From contig NZ_CP049871.1 of assembly GCF_011302055.1 (NCBI RefSeq), positions 454,501-518,500 of the forward strand: a stretch of 64,000 nucleotides of DNA, in the 5' to 3' direction. Below are positions 8,601-17,043 of the stretch, one piece after another. The number at the start of each line of letters is the position of its first letter. The stretch's first letter is position 1. The notes under the pieces were generated by a model. It saw only the letters and a program-made list of their open reading frames with translations, was not told where the DNA came from and made no database searches. The DNA comes from Sphingomonas sinipercae (lineage in GTDB: Bacteria > Pseudomonadota > Alphaproteobacteria > Sphingomonadales > Sphingomonadaceae). Made by a program: the position numbers and the translations under genes.

Positions 8601-9550
8601 TTCTTTTTCCTCGGTTCGTAATCGGGCAGCTTCTCGGGGCCGAGCGTGCCGCCGATGCCGCCCTGTTCGACGCGGTCGGCGACGCCGCGCAGCGACTGCG
8701 TCAGTTCGCGCATGTCGCGGACCAGGCGATTGGCCTCCGGCAAGGTCGACTTGCTGAAGTTCTGGATGCCCGGGCGGGCTTCGGTGATCACGGTGTCGAG
8801 ATTGTCCGCGGCCCGCTGCATCGAAGCGATCGCCTTGCGCAGGTCCTGCGCTGCCGGCTTGCCCTCGTCGTTGACCAGCCGGTTGGTGTTGTCCGCCAGC
8901 GCCGCGACACGTTCGGCGGCGATGCCGGCGTTGGTCAACGCCACTTTGGCGCTGGCCATCGCATCGCCAAGTTCGGGGGCACGGTCGGCAAGCACCTGGG
9001 TCGTGCGGTCGATATTCTCGAGAATGTCGGAAATCGCATTCTGGTTCTTGTCGGACAGCAGTTCGGTCAGCCGCTCGGTCAAGCGCTGGATCCGCTCGAG
9101 CAATTCAGGAGCGCTGTTGAGCAAGGCGCCAAGGCCGCCAGCGCTCGATGGGATGACAGGGCAACCCTCCGGGCCGAGCTGGGCGATCGGCCGGGCGCCC
9201 TTGACCGCGCCTTGAAGCTGGATCTCGCTGACGCCGGTGAAGCCGACGCCTTTGACCTGCGCCGTCGTACCTTGAAGGACCGGGGTTTCCTCGTCGACCT
9301 CGATCCGCACCCAGACGAACTCAGGACGCTTCGGAAGCAGGGAAATCTTCGTGATCTGGCCGACCGGAACGCCGGAGAAGCTGACGTTGGACCCCTTGTT
9401 GAGCCCACCGACGCCCTGGCTGAAATAAATGTCGTAGCATTTGCGTTCTTCGCTGGAGACGCCGCTCAACCAGACAATGAACAGCAAGGTCGCCACCAGC
9501 AAAGCCAGCGTGACCGAGCCGACCAGCACGAAATTGGATCGCGTTTCCAT
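8597..9550 (-). CDS. mlaD: MlaD-like MCE-domain protein
   Basis: This periplasmic substrate-binding component of an Mla-type phospholipid transporter has 317 residues. One N-terminal transmembrane helix (about residues 8-30) anchors it. The single MCE domain covers about residues 38-120 and includes GLNKGSNVSFSGVPVG and a typical QLQG end. The remaining region of about 190 residues is helical, with repeated leucine-rich segments, as in long-tailed MCE proteins that form a tube. Its start overlaps the ATPase stop by one base (TGATG). Confidence 0.9.
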   Translation of the reverse strand: METRSNFVLVGSVTLALLVATLLFIVWLSGVSSEERKCYDIYFSQGVGGLNKGSNVSFSGVPVGQITKISLLPKRPEFVWVRIEVDEETPVLQGTTAQVKGVGFTGVSEIQLQGAVKGARPIAQLGPEGCPVIPSSAGGLGALLNSAPELLERIQRLTERLTELLSDKNQNAISDILENIDRTTQVLADRAPELGDAMASAKVALTNAGIAAERVAALADNTNRLVNDEGKPAAQDLRKAIASMQRAADNLDTVITEARPGIQNFSKSTLPEANRLVRDMRELTQSLRGVADRVEQGGIGGTLGPEKLPDYEPRKKK

Positions 9551-10350
9551 CAGGCTTCAGCGTGCTCCCTGGCCGTCGTTCCGGCGGACCGCCCCCGCGG
9601 GCCGTTGAAATATTCCTGAATCCACGGGTGATCCAATGCCAATAGTTCCGGAATCGTTCCGACCGCGATCACCTTCCTTTCGGCGATGACCGCCACTCGG
9701 TCGCAGATCGCGTACAAAGTGTCGAGGTCGTGGGTGATCAGGAACACCGTCAGGTCGAGCTTCTTTTGCAGCGACAGGATCAGTTCGTCGAAAGATGCGG
9801 CAGCGATCGGGTCGAGGCCGGCGGTCGGCTCATCGAGGAACAAGAGCTCCGGATCGAGCGCGAGCGCGCGCGCAAGCCCGGCGCGCTTGACCATGCCGCC
9901 CGAAAGCTCCGACGGATATTTGGGGCCGGCGTCGGCAGGCAAGGCGCTCATCGCGATCTTGTAGGACGCGATCTCATCAAGCAGCGGCGGCTTGAGGAAC
10001 GGGAAATATTCCCGGATCGGCACTTCGATATTTTCGGCCACGGTCAGCGTCGAGAACAAGGCGCCGTTCTGAAACAAGATACCCCAGCGGCGGCGAATGT
10101 TCTTGGCCTCGTCCTCCGGGCGGTCGATCATGTTCTCGCCAAGCACTTCGACCTCGCCGGCCTCGGGCTTCTGGAGGCCGATGATCGAGCGCATCAGGAC
10201 CGACTTGCCGGTGCCCGACCCACCAACCACGCCGAGGATTTCGCCGCGGCAGACGGTTAGGTCGAGACCGTCGTGGACGACCGCTTCGCCAAAGGCGTTG
10301 CGCAGGCCGCGCACCTCGATGACCGGGTCGCATTGTTTGCGCTCGTTCAT
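9550..10350 (-). CDS. mlaF: MlaF-like ABC transporter ATP-binding protein
   Basis: This 266-residue ATPase powers lipid transport by the MlaE permease. Walker A is GGSGTGKS, the ABC signature is LSGGMVKRAG (the Mla-type variant with M in place of Q), and Walker B is LLFLDEPTAGLDP. I take the ATG at 10350, which overlaps the permease TGA as ATGA; an ATG two codons earlier (10356) is equally possible. A longer open frame to 10656 runs through the permease gene and is not coding. Confidence 0.93.
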   Translation of the reverse strand: MNERKQCDPVIEVRGLRNAFGEAVVHDGLDLTVCRGEILGVVGGSGTGKSVLMRSIIGLQKPEAGEVEVLGENMIDRPEDEAKNIRRRWGILFQNGALFSTLTVAENIEVPIREYFPFLKPPLLDEIASYKIAMSALPADAGPKYPSELSGGMVKRAGLARALALDPELLFLDEPTAGLDPIAAASFDELILSLQKKLDLTVFLITHDLDTLYAICDRVAVIAERKVIAVGTIPELLALDHPWIQEYFNGPRGRSAGTTAREHAEA

Positions 10351-11450
10351 CGCCATCCAATCGAGCTGAAGAAGACGGCGAAGACCGCGTCCAGGACGAT
10401 GACCAGGAAGATCGACTGCACCACGGCCGTCGTCGTGCGCCGGCCCACCGCCTCGCTGTCGCCTTCGACCAGCATTCCCTGGAAGCAGCCGGCAAGCGCG
10501 ATGATGAAACCGAACACCGGCGCCTTGATCAGCGCGATCCACAGGTCGGTCATCGGGATGACTTCCTGCAGCCGCTGCACGTAGGTCGCGGGCGGAATCC
10601 CAAGCACCAGCCATACGAACAGCCCGCCGCCGAGCAGCGAAGACAGGATCGCCCACATGCCCAGTAGCGGCATCATCACCACGGCAGCGATCATCCGCGG
10701 GATCACCAGCGCCTCGATCGGCGATACGCCGATGGTGCGCATCGCGTCCACTTCCTCGGTAAGCTTCATCGTCCCGATCTGCGCGGCGAAGGCAGATCCG
10801 GAGCGGCCGGCGACCATGATGGCGGTCATCAGGACGCCAAGTTCACGCACGGTGATGCGGCCGATCAGGTTGATGGTGTACACTTCGGCGCCAAACTGCT
10901 GCAGCTGGACCGCGCCCTGCTGGCCGACGACGATGCCGATGAGGAAGCTCATCAGGCCGATGATTCCGAGCGCGCGCACGCCGACGACATCGAAGCGCTG
11001 GACGACCGAATTGAACCGGAACCGCTTGGGTCGCCGGATCAACGCGACGAAGCCAAGCAAGGTAGCGCCGAAAAAGCCGAGCAAGCCGACGAGGGTGTGG
11101 CCGACTTCGATTACCCAGACGCCAAGTTCGCGGACGACGCGGCCGAAACCGCCGCTTTCTTCCGGCCGGACCCGCGCCGGCTTGTCCGCTTCGGCGACCT
11201 GGTCGAGCAGGCTTTGGAGTTCGCTGCTGGCGCCAACGACCTTCGCCTGGCGGTCGCGCACGGTGCGATAGACGAGCCATGCGCCAACCGTGTCCATCCG
11301 GCTGACCTCGGACAGGTCGATGGTCAGCGGATCGGGCGCGTTTTCGATTTCCCGGGCGGTGCTGGCGGCGCGCGCAATGGTGATGGCGCCGACCATGCGA
11401 TAGGTCGCGCCTCCGTCACTTTCCTCCTGCTGTGCGACGCTGGCGGCCAT
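10347..11450 (-). CDS. mlaE: MlaE-like permease with an N-terminal STAS domain
   Basis: This inner-membrane permease of the Mla operon has 367 residues. Residues about 1-100 form a STAS domain (pattern LTIDLSEVSRMDTVGAWLVY), equivalent to the separate MlaB protein of enterobacteria and fused here. The rest is the MlaE domain with five or six membrane helices, including GRSGSAFAAQIGTMK and the EEVDAMRTIGVSP coupling region. It is the first gene of the operon and divergent from the CDP-alcohol phosphotransferase gene 93 bases away. The complex is known to move phospholipids between inner and outer membranes; the direction cannot be judged here. Confidence 0.94.
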   Translation of the reverse strand: MAASVAQQEESDGGATYRMVGAITIARAASTAREIENAPDPLTIDLSEVSRMDTVGAWLVYRTVRDRQAKVVGASSELQSLLDQVAEADKPARVRPEESGGFGRVVRELGVWVIEVGHTLVGLLGFFGATLLGFVALIRRPKRFRFNSVVQRFDVVGVRALGIIGLMSFLIGIVVGQQGAVQLQQFGAEVYTINLIGRITVRELGVLMTAIMVAGRSGSAFAAQIGTMKLTEEVDAMRTIGVSPIEALVIPRMIAAVVMMPLLGMWAILSSLLGGGLFVWLVLGIPPATYVQRLQEVIPMTDLWIALIKAPVFGFIIALAGCFQGMLVEGDSEAVGRRTTTAVVQSIFLVIVLDAVFAVFFSSIGWR

Positions 11451-11543
11451 CTGACTAAAGAGTGCGCCATTTGCGTTGTCGCGGCAAGGGCGCCGACGCA
11501 GCCCACTTTCACGGCGGGCGTCTCGCCCCTACACAGCCGCGCG

Positions 11544-12644
11544 ATGGATACGCCTGCCCGCCCCGATTTCGTCCCTGTCGGAACCAATGAAACCCGCGTC
11601 TTCGGCGTGCCGGCGCGGGAGCGTGCCTGCCGCCTGGCTGCGAAAGCGGGTCTCGAATGCAGCGACGCGCCGCGGCCGGATGCGCCAACTTTGCTTGCGA
11701 ACATCGATTATGCCTGGGATCCCTTGTGGCTGAAGATGCTGGTGAAGCGGCCCGGCGCGGTCATCGTCTGCGACGGCGTTGCCGTCCTGGCGCACCTGCC
11801 GGCGGGCAGCGACATCGATCGGGTTCATGCCGGCGACCTGACCGGCTTTGAGCAGCTCGACGCGGCGACCGTCGAACTGACCAACGACGAACTTCGCAAA
11901 CGCGAACGCCCATTCGTCCTGCCATTGACTGAACAGACCGCGGACCAGGTCGAACGTGCCGCTTACGACGGGGCATATAAAGGCGTGACCGATGCGCTGA
12001 CGCTGTACGTGTGGCGCAAGCCCGCGTTTTACCTGACCCGCTGGGCCGCGCAGGCGGGAATCAGCCCGAACATGGTGAGCCTGGTCGGCGCGGCCTGCTG
12101 CATCCTTGCATTCTACCTGTTCTGGATCGGCCAATATTGGCCCGGGATGCTGTCCGGTTTCGTGTTCATGGTGCTCGACACGGTCGACGGAAAGCTCGCG
12201 CGCTGCACCGGTACCGCTTCCTGGTGGGGGAATGTGCTCGACCACGGCGTCGACCTGGTGCACCCACCGTTCTGGTGGTGGGCCTGGTTGCACGGCCTTG
12301 GGGCTTACGGGCGTCCGCTAGAGCCCGTCTATGCCGCGAACCTGCTTGCGGTCATCGTCATCGGCTACGTCATGCAACGCGTCTTCGAGGGCATCTTCCT
12401 CGCCCGCTTCGGCCTGGACATGCACACGTGGCGGCCGATCGACAGCCAGTTCCGGCTGATCACTGCGCGGCGCAACCCGAACATGGCGATCCTCCTTGCC
12501 GCCCTGCTGTTCGGCCGTCCCGACGTCGGCATTGAACTGGTCGCGTTGTGGACGTTGCTCTCGCTGATCTTCCACGCCGTCCGGATCGCGCAGGCGGAAA
12601 CGGCGCGCCAGGTCGGCGGACCGATCAGGTCCTGGTTGTCGTGA
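11544..12644 (+). CDS. CDP-alcohol phosphotransferase with extra N-terminal domain
   Basis: This membrane enzyme of about 366 residues transfers a phosphoalcohol from a CDP-linked donor to an acceptor alcohol. The family motif is perfect: Asp212, Asp215, Gly216, Ala219, Arg220, then Gly229, Asp233 and Asp237 (DTVDGKLAR...GNVLDHGVD). About 170 soluble residues precede it. They resemble the tail of nucleotidyltransferase domains found fused in inositol-phosphate cytidylyltransferase/DIPP synthase-like proteins (LLANIDYAWDP, KRERPFVLPLT), but the nucleotide-binding loop is not visible. The following two genes overlap it and each other by four bases. The ATG at 11544 was chosen because the frame upstream reads back through the divergent permease. 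The natural substrate is unknown. Confidence 0.82.
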   Translation: MDTPARPDFVPVGTNETRVFGVPARERACRLAAKAGLECSDAPRPDAPTLLANIDYAWDPLWLKMLVKRPGAVIVCDGVAVLAHLPAGSDIDRVHAGDLTGFEQLDAATVELTNDELRKRERPFVLPLTEQTADQVERAAYDGAYKGVTDALTLYVWRKPAFYLTRWAAQAGISPNMVSLVGAACCILAFYLFWIGQYWPGMLSGFVFMVLDTVDGKLARCTGTASWWGNVLDHGVDLVHPPFWWWAWLHGLGAYGRPLEPVYAANLLAVIVIGYVMQRVFEGIFLARFGLDMHTWRPIDSQFRLITARRNPNMAILLAALLFGRPDVGIELVALWTLLSLIFHAVRIAQAETARQVGGPIRSWLS

Positions 12645-13408
12645 CCGGCCTCACCGCGCTGGTGCTGGCGGGCTCCCGGCCGGGCCGGGATGCCTTCGCC
12701 GAGGCGCATGGGACGGACTTGAAGCCGCTTATCCCGGTTGGCGGGGAGCCGATGGTCCGGCGCCCGGTACTGACCCTGCTGGCGACTGACGGAATCGCGC
12801 GTGTCCTGGTCGTTTCGCAGCAGCCGGAACGCATCGCCGCCGTCCTCCCCGCCGATGCGCGCACGGCGGTCAGCGCTTCCGCCGCGACCATCGCCGCGAC
12901 CCTTGTCCAGCTGATCGACGACCCGGCCACGCAATGGCCGCTGCTCGTCACCACGGCCGATCATGCCCTGCTGACCAGCGGCATGATCTACGACTTGGTG
13001 ACGGGCGCCGCCGGGGCCGACGTGGCGATCGGGCTGGTCGGCGAAGCCGCGCTGATGCGGCGGCTCCCGGACACCAAGCGGACCTGGATCCGCTTTCGCG
13101 ACGGCGGTTACAGCGGGGCCAACCTGTTCCTGCTCCGCGGGCCGCAAGTTCGCCCGGCGATCGAGAAATGGCGGGCGGTCGAGCAGGATCGTAAGAAGGG
13201 GTTGCGCCTGCTACTGAGCCTCGGGCCGCTGGCCTTGGTCGGCGCCGTCCTGCGGCTCCGCACGCTCGACCAGACGCTGCGCACGGTCGGCCGCAAGCTC
13301 GGCCTGAAACTGGTCGCGGTGCGGATGAGCGACCCGCTCGCCGCCGTGGATGTCGACAAGGATGCCGACCTGACGCTCGTCGAACAATTGCTTCGGGAAC
13401 GCGCATGA
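12641..13408 (+). CDS. MobA-like nucleotidyltransferase
   Basis: This predicted NTP transferase of 255 residues has a Rossmann-like N-terminus TALVLAGSRPGRD (nucleotide-binding loop) followed by KPLIPVGGEPMV, as in MobA-like and sugar-phosphate nucleotidyltransferases. VTTADHALL is the probable metal-binding segment. A hydrophobic stretch near residues 186-207 (LLLSLGPLALVGAVLRLR) could attach it to the membrane. The GTG start overlaps the stop of the CDP-alcohol phosphotransferase, and its own stop overlaps the HAD gene start. It probably makes the nucleotide-activated alcohol used by the preceding enzyme. This is inferred from context. Confidence 0.8.
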   Translation: MTGLTALVLAGSRPGRDAFAEAHGTDLKPLIPVGGEPMVRRPVLTLLATDGIARVLVVSQQPERIAAVLPADARTAVSASAATIAATLVQLIDDPATQWPLLVTTADHALLTSGMIYDLVTGAAGADVAIGLVGEAALMRRLPDTKRTWIRFRDGGYSGANLFLLRGPQVRPAIEKWRAVEQDRKKGLRLLLSLGPLALVGAVLRLRTLDQTLRTVGRKLGLKLVAVRMSDPLAAVDVDKDADLTLVEQLLRERA

Positions 13409-14076
13409 GCGACCTTGCCGTCTACGACCTCGACCGGACGATCACGCGCCGGGCGACCTACACGCCGTTCCTGCTGCACTGCGCGATGCGGCGCCAGCAG
13501 TGGCGGCTGGTGTTCGTGCCGGTGGTCGCGCTGGCGATGCTTGCTTATGTCGCCGGGCTGTTCGACCGCGGCCGACTGAAGGAAATCTGCCAGGCTCTGC
13601 TGATCGGCCGGCACATCCACGCATCGCGGCTAAAGCCGCTCGCCGACAGCTTTGCCGACGCGACGGTTGCGGGCAATATCCGGCCCGGTGCACGCGACGC
13701 CATCGCCCGCGACCGGAAGGAGGGCCGCCGCCTGGTCCTCGCGACTGCTTCCTATCGCCTTTACGCCGCCTCGATCGCGGAGCGCCTGGGGTTCGACGAC
13801 GTCATCGCCACCGGCTCGGTCATCGGCCTCGACGAGAGAGTCCACGCCCGCATTCATGGCAACAATTGCTACGGAGTGGAGAAAATGCGGATGATCGCCG
13901 ACTGGGTAGAAAAGAGCGGCCTAGCCGGCAAGCACGGCCACGTCCGCTTCTATTCAGACCACGCGTCGGATGCGCCCGCGTTCGAGTGGTCGGATGAGCC
14001 GGTGGCCGTGAACCCACATGACCGGCTGCGGCGGCTAGCGGGTGAGCGTGGTTGGGCGGTGGAGGACTGGGGCTAG
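13405..14076 (+). CDS. HAD-IB family phosphatase
   Basis: This 223-residue phosphatase has HAD motif I YDLDRTITR (nucleophile Asp and general acid Asp), motif II LATASY, and a motif IV-like segment FYSDHASDAP. A hydrophobic segment near residues 33-53 fits the HAD-IB branch related to phosphoserine and phosphatidylglycerophosphate phosphatases. It overlaps the nucleotidyltransferase stop by four bases. In this operon it may remove a phosphate from the lipid product, as PgpC does in phosphatidylglycerol synthesis; that role is inferred. Confidence 0.85.
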   Translation: MSDLAVYDLDRTITRRATYTPFLLHCAMRRQQWRLVFVPVVALAMLAYVAGLFDRGRLKEICQALLIGRHIHASRLKPLADSFADATVAGNIRPGARDAIARDRKEGRRLVLATASYRLYAASIAERLGFDDVIATGSVIGLDERVHARIHGNNCYGVEKMRMIADWVEKSGLAGKHGHVRFYSDHASDAPAFEWSDEPVAVNPHDRLRRLAGERGWAVEDWG

Positions 14077-14078
14077 CC

Positions 14079-14417
14079 GTGCCCCAAACCAGGCCTGCAC
14101 CGCCAAGGACGCCCGATGGGCGATACTTTGCGATCGTCGGCAAAGCCGGCCCACGGCTGTGGCGCGCCACCAATCCGAACTTGCCGGAGGCTGAGCGGCA
14201 GCGGCTCGTAAGCAAACTCATGGAAGCTCGGCGCACGATTCGCTCGGCCGAGCCTGGTTCCGAGGCGCTCGCTCATGCGCGCAAAGACGTCCATTCGGCC
14301 AAGGTTGCGTTGGGCGAACGCGGCGCGCCGTGGTGGACCGATGGCGATCCCGATTACAACCGACACTTAGTGCGTAACACGCCTTACGCCGCCTGGTGGT
14401 CGGAGGTAGAAGGCTAA
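14079..14417 (+). CDS. Small conserved protein of unknown function
   Basis: This 112-residue soluble protein is rich in Arg, Ala and Trp. It starts DGRYFAIVGKAGPRLWRATNP after a proline-rich lead and ends with WWTDGDPDYN and TPYAAWW. I recall similar small proteins in many proteobacteria but know no function. I place the start at GTG 14079, just after the HAD stop, because GGAGGA lies upstream at 14060; the earlier in-frame ATG would overlap the HAD gene. It may be the last gene of the lipid operon. Its 3' end overlaps the convergent PLP-enzyme gene by four bases. Confidence 0.72.
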   Translation: MPQTRPAPPRTPDGRYFAIVGKAGPRLWRATNPNLPEAERQRLVSKLMEARRTIRSAEPGSEALAHARKDVHSAKVALGERGAPWWTDGDPDYNRHLVRNTPYAAWWSEVEG

Positions 14418-15718
14418 ACTGCCTCCAGCGCGTTGGCGAAATCGGCGATGAGGTCGTCCGGGTCTTCGACTCCGATCGAGATGCGCACCAGATTGTCGGT
14501 GATCCCGAGCGCCTGCTTGCGCTCGTCGGGGACCGACAGATGGGTCATCGCCGCGGGCGCGCTCGCCAGCGTCTCGGTACCGCCGAGGCTGACCGCGAGA
14601 TGGGCAATCTTCAGCGCGTCGAGGAACGCGAACGCCTCCTTCTCGCCGCCCTTGAGGTAGAGCGAAAAGGTCGACCCGGCGCCGGTGCAGTGGCGGTTGT
14701 AGATGTCCGCCTGCCGCGAGCCTTTTTCGAGGAAGCCGAGGTAGCCGACGGTTTCGACCTTCGGGTGAGTGCGGAGGAATTCGCAGACCTTGGCGGCATT
14801 TTCGCCGGCGCGGCTCATGCGCAGCTCGAGCGTTTCCAGGCTGCGCAGGAGCATCCATGCGGTGTTGGGATCGCAGATCGTGCCGATGGTGTTACGCATC
14901 ATCCGCACCTGGTTGATCATCCCCTTTTCGCCGACCAGCCCACCGGCGACGAGGTCGCTATGGCCGCCCGCATATTTCGTCAGGCTATAGATGGTCAGGT
15001 CCGCGCCCTGCGCGAGCGGTTTGGCCCAAAGCGGGCCGAGGAAGGTGTTGTCGATGGCGATCGGCGGCACTTCATCGCCAGAGAATGCCGCCTTGCGGGC
15101 GGCGGCGACGGCCTCGACATCGACCAGCGCGTTGGTCGGGTTGGCCGGGCTTTCGAGATAGATGAGCGAGACCCGGCCCTTTTGCTTGGCGGCGGCGAGC
15201 ACGGCGTCGATTTCCTCACGCGTCGCGCCGGCGGGGAAGTCGAGGTACGAAACGCCGAACTTGCCCAGAATCTTGGCGATCAGGCCTTCGGTCGCCGCAT
15301 AGAGCGGGCCGGAGTGGACGATGACGTCGCCCGGCTGGACGAAGGTCATGAACAGGGTAGCGATCGCCGACATGCCGCTGGAGAAAGCGAGCGCGTCGTC
15401 GGCGCCTTCCCAAAGCGCAAGGCGATCCTCAAGGATTTCCTGGTTGGGGCCGTTGAAGCGCGAGTAGATCAGCCCTTCGGCGCCGCCCGGGCGCTTGCCG
15501 GTCACGCCTTCGAAAAAGCGCTTACCGGCGGCCGCATTCTCGAACACGAAGGTGGAGGTGAGGAACACCGGCGGCTTCAGCGAGCCTTCGCTCAGCGCCG
15601 GATCGAAGCCGTAGCCCATCATCAGCGTCGCCGGGTTCAGCTTGTGATTGCCGATGGTCGTGACCGGCTTCTTCGGCCGCCGCTGCGGGGTTCCGGTCAT
15701 CTCGTCTTCGTTGGGCAC
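14414..15718 (-). CDS. Cys/Met metabolism PLP-dependent enzyme (cystathionine gamma-synthase family)
   Basis: This 434-residue fold-type I PLP enzyme belongs to trans-sulfuration and methionine metabolism. The lysine motif is YSLTKYAGGHSD, and FSSGMSAIATL and DNTFLGP are conserved cofactor-site segments. The family includes cystathionine gamma-synthase, cystathionine gamma-lyase, methionine gamma-lyase and O-acylhomoserine sulfhydrylase; the exact reaction cannot be fixed from sequence. The GTG at 15718 is preferred over the ATG six codons later because GAGGAG lies seven bases upstream. It stands alone between convergent genes and the lgt operon. Confidence 0.85.
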   Translation of the reverse strand: MPNEDEMTGTPQRRPKKPVTTIGNHKLNPATLMMGYGFDPALSEGSLKPPVFLTSTFVFENAAAGKRFFEGVTGKRPGGAEGLIYSRFNGPNQEILEDRLALWEGADDALAFSSGMSAIATLFMTFVQPGDVIVHSGPLYAATEGLIAKILGKFGVSYLDFPAGATREEIDAVLAAAKQKGRVSLIYLESPANPTNALVDVEAVAAARKAAFSGDEVPPIAIDNTFLGPLWAKPLAQGADLTIYSLTKYAGGHSDLVAGGLVGEKGMINQVRMMRNTIGTICDPNTAWMLLRSLETLELRMSRAGENAAKVCEFLRTHPKVETVGYLGFLEKGSRQADIYNRHCTGAGSTFSLYLKGGEKEAFAFLDALKIAHLAVSLGGTETLASAPAAMTHLSVPDERKQALGITDNLVRISIGVEDPDDLIADFANALEAV

Positions 15719-15766
15719 GTAAATCTCCTCACTGGCGGTGGCGCTAGGCCCCGCTTGCTTGAGCGG

Positions 15767-16537
15767 TCAAGCCGAAGTTGGCGGCAGGCCGATAAGGCTG
15801 ACTTGTCGGCCATAGTCGGGCTCGCCTCGGTGCGTCGCCCGGCGGAAGCTGAAGAAGCGATCCTCGGCGGCGTAGGTGTCGAGGCCGAGCGTTTCGACCT
15901 GCGCCAGGCCGGCGTTCCGCAGCCGCTGCGCGACGTAGCCTTCGAGGTCGAAGTGCGGCCGGCCAGCGCCCGGGGAGAAAAAGGCGGCATTGGCAGGATC
16001 GGCGGCGACGAAGCGATCCCGGAAACCCTCGTCCACTTCGTACGATGCGCGGGCGATGCATGGCCCGACCGCGGCGGCAATCCGGTCGCGACGAGCGCCG
16101 CGCTGCTCCATTAAGGCGATGGTCGCGTCGGTCACGCCGGCCAAGGCGCCGCGCCAGCCGGCATGAGCGGCGGCAATCACGCCCGCCTGTGCATCGGCGA
16201 ACAGGACCGGCGCGCAATCGGCGGTGAGAATGCCAAGCAACAGCCCGGGCCGGTCGGTAACCATCGCATCCGCCTTCGGCCGCGCCTCGTGCGGCCACGG
16301 TTCAGCGACGAACACGGCATCTCCGGAGTGCACCTGGAAGACCGTCGCCAGCAGCGCTCCGGGAAGCACTGCGTCGACGGCTCGCCGCCGGTTCTCGGCA
16401 ATGGCCTCCGGGTCGTCGGCGCTGCCTGTGCCGACGTTGAGGCCGGCCACGACCCCAGTCGACACGCCGCCGCGGCGGCCGAGGAAACCGTGCGGGAGTC
16501 CGCGCAATCCCGCGGCCTGGACCGCCTCGACGCTCAC
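15767..16537 (-). CDS. pgeF: Peptidoglycan editing factor PgeF
   Basis: This 256-residue protein of the YfiH/laccase-domain family acts in the cytoplasm to keep the correct amino acid composition of peptidoglycan precursors. Metal-site segments are VFQVHSGD, TADCAPVLF, AHAGWRGALAG and GPCIA. It is the last gene of the lgt operon; its GTG start overlaps the stop of the GNAT gene (GTGA). Upstream extension of the frame to 17278 is an artefact. A short GCTTGA/TCAAGC hairpin spans its stop codon but has no T-tract. Confidence 0.92.
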   Translation of the reverse strand: MSVEAVQAAGLRGLPHGFLGRRGGVSTGVVAGLNVGTGSADDPEAIAENRRRAVDAVLPGALLATVFQVHSGDAVFVAEPWPHEARPKADAMVTDRPGLLLGILTADCAPVLFADAQAGVIAAAHAGWRGALAGVTDATIALMEQRGARRDRIAAAVGPCIARASYEVDEGFRDRFVAADPANAAFFSPGAGRPHFDLEGYVAQRLRNAGLAQVETLGLDTYAAEDRFFSFRRATHRGEPDYGRQVSLIGLPPTSA

Positions 16538-17043
16538 AGGGTCAGGCGCATGATGATGTCGTCGTCGGCATGGTTGCCGACCATGAACGTGTAAGGCGCG
16601 ACATAGTCGAACCCGTAGCGTTCGTAGAAGCGGCGCGCGCGGTGATTTTCCGTGAAGACCGACAAATAGATTTCGCGGGCGCCGCGCTCCCTCGCGACCC
16701 CGATCGCCCACTCCATCAGTTCGGCGGCTATGCCTTGGCCGGTGTAAGCGTGAAGCAAATAGAATTGCCGAAGCTCGATCGCCGCGCCGCCCGGTTCGAC
16801 CGGAAGCGATAGCGGGCCCAGCTTGATGTAGCCGATGCATTCGCCGGCATCCTCGGCAACGCGGAACGCAAAACCGGCGTCTGCGATCTCCCCTTTCCAC
16901 TTGTCCGGCGTAAATCCGCCGAGAAAGCTGGCCAGGTCCTCCGGGCCGTAAAGGTGGCCGAAGGTGTCGCAGAAACTCTGTCGGAAAACGCGGTCGATGG
17001 CGGCCGCGTCGGCGATTTGGGCCGGTCGGTAGGCGATCGTCAT
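16534..17043 (-). CDS. GNAT family N-acetyltransferase
   Basis: This predicted acetyl-CoA-dependent acyltransferase has 169 residues. The acetyl-CoA loop is YTGQGIAAELMEWA, preceded by the beta-strand ELRQFYLLHAY, and motif B is ENHRARRFYERYGF, the classic RimI-like arrangement. The acceptor is unknown. Its ATG overlaps the stop of midA (ATGA) and its stop overlaps pgeF, so it is an integral part of the envelope operon. It could modify a ribosomal or cell-wall related target. Confidence 0.88.
   Translation of the reverse strand: MTIAYRPAQIADAAAIDRVFRQSFCDTFGHLYGPEDLASFLGGFTPDKWKGEIADAGFAFRVAEDAGECIGYIKLGPLSLPVEPGGAAIELRQFYLLHAYTGQGIAAELMEWAIGVARERGAREIYLSVFTENHRARRFYERYGFDYVAPYTFMVGNHADDDIIMRLTL

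Noticed and set aside
15757..15772. GCTTGA/TCAAGC hairpin at the pgeF stop as a terminator
   Set aside because: Six-base stem with no following T-tract; could be chance.
14396..16114. A 572-residue plus-strand frame antisense to the PLP enzyme and pgeF
   Set aside because: No recognisable domain, and composition matches the mirrored codons of the two real genes.
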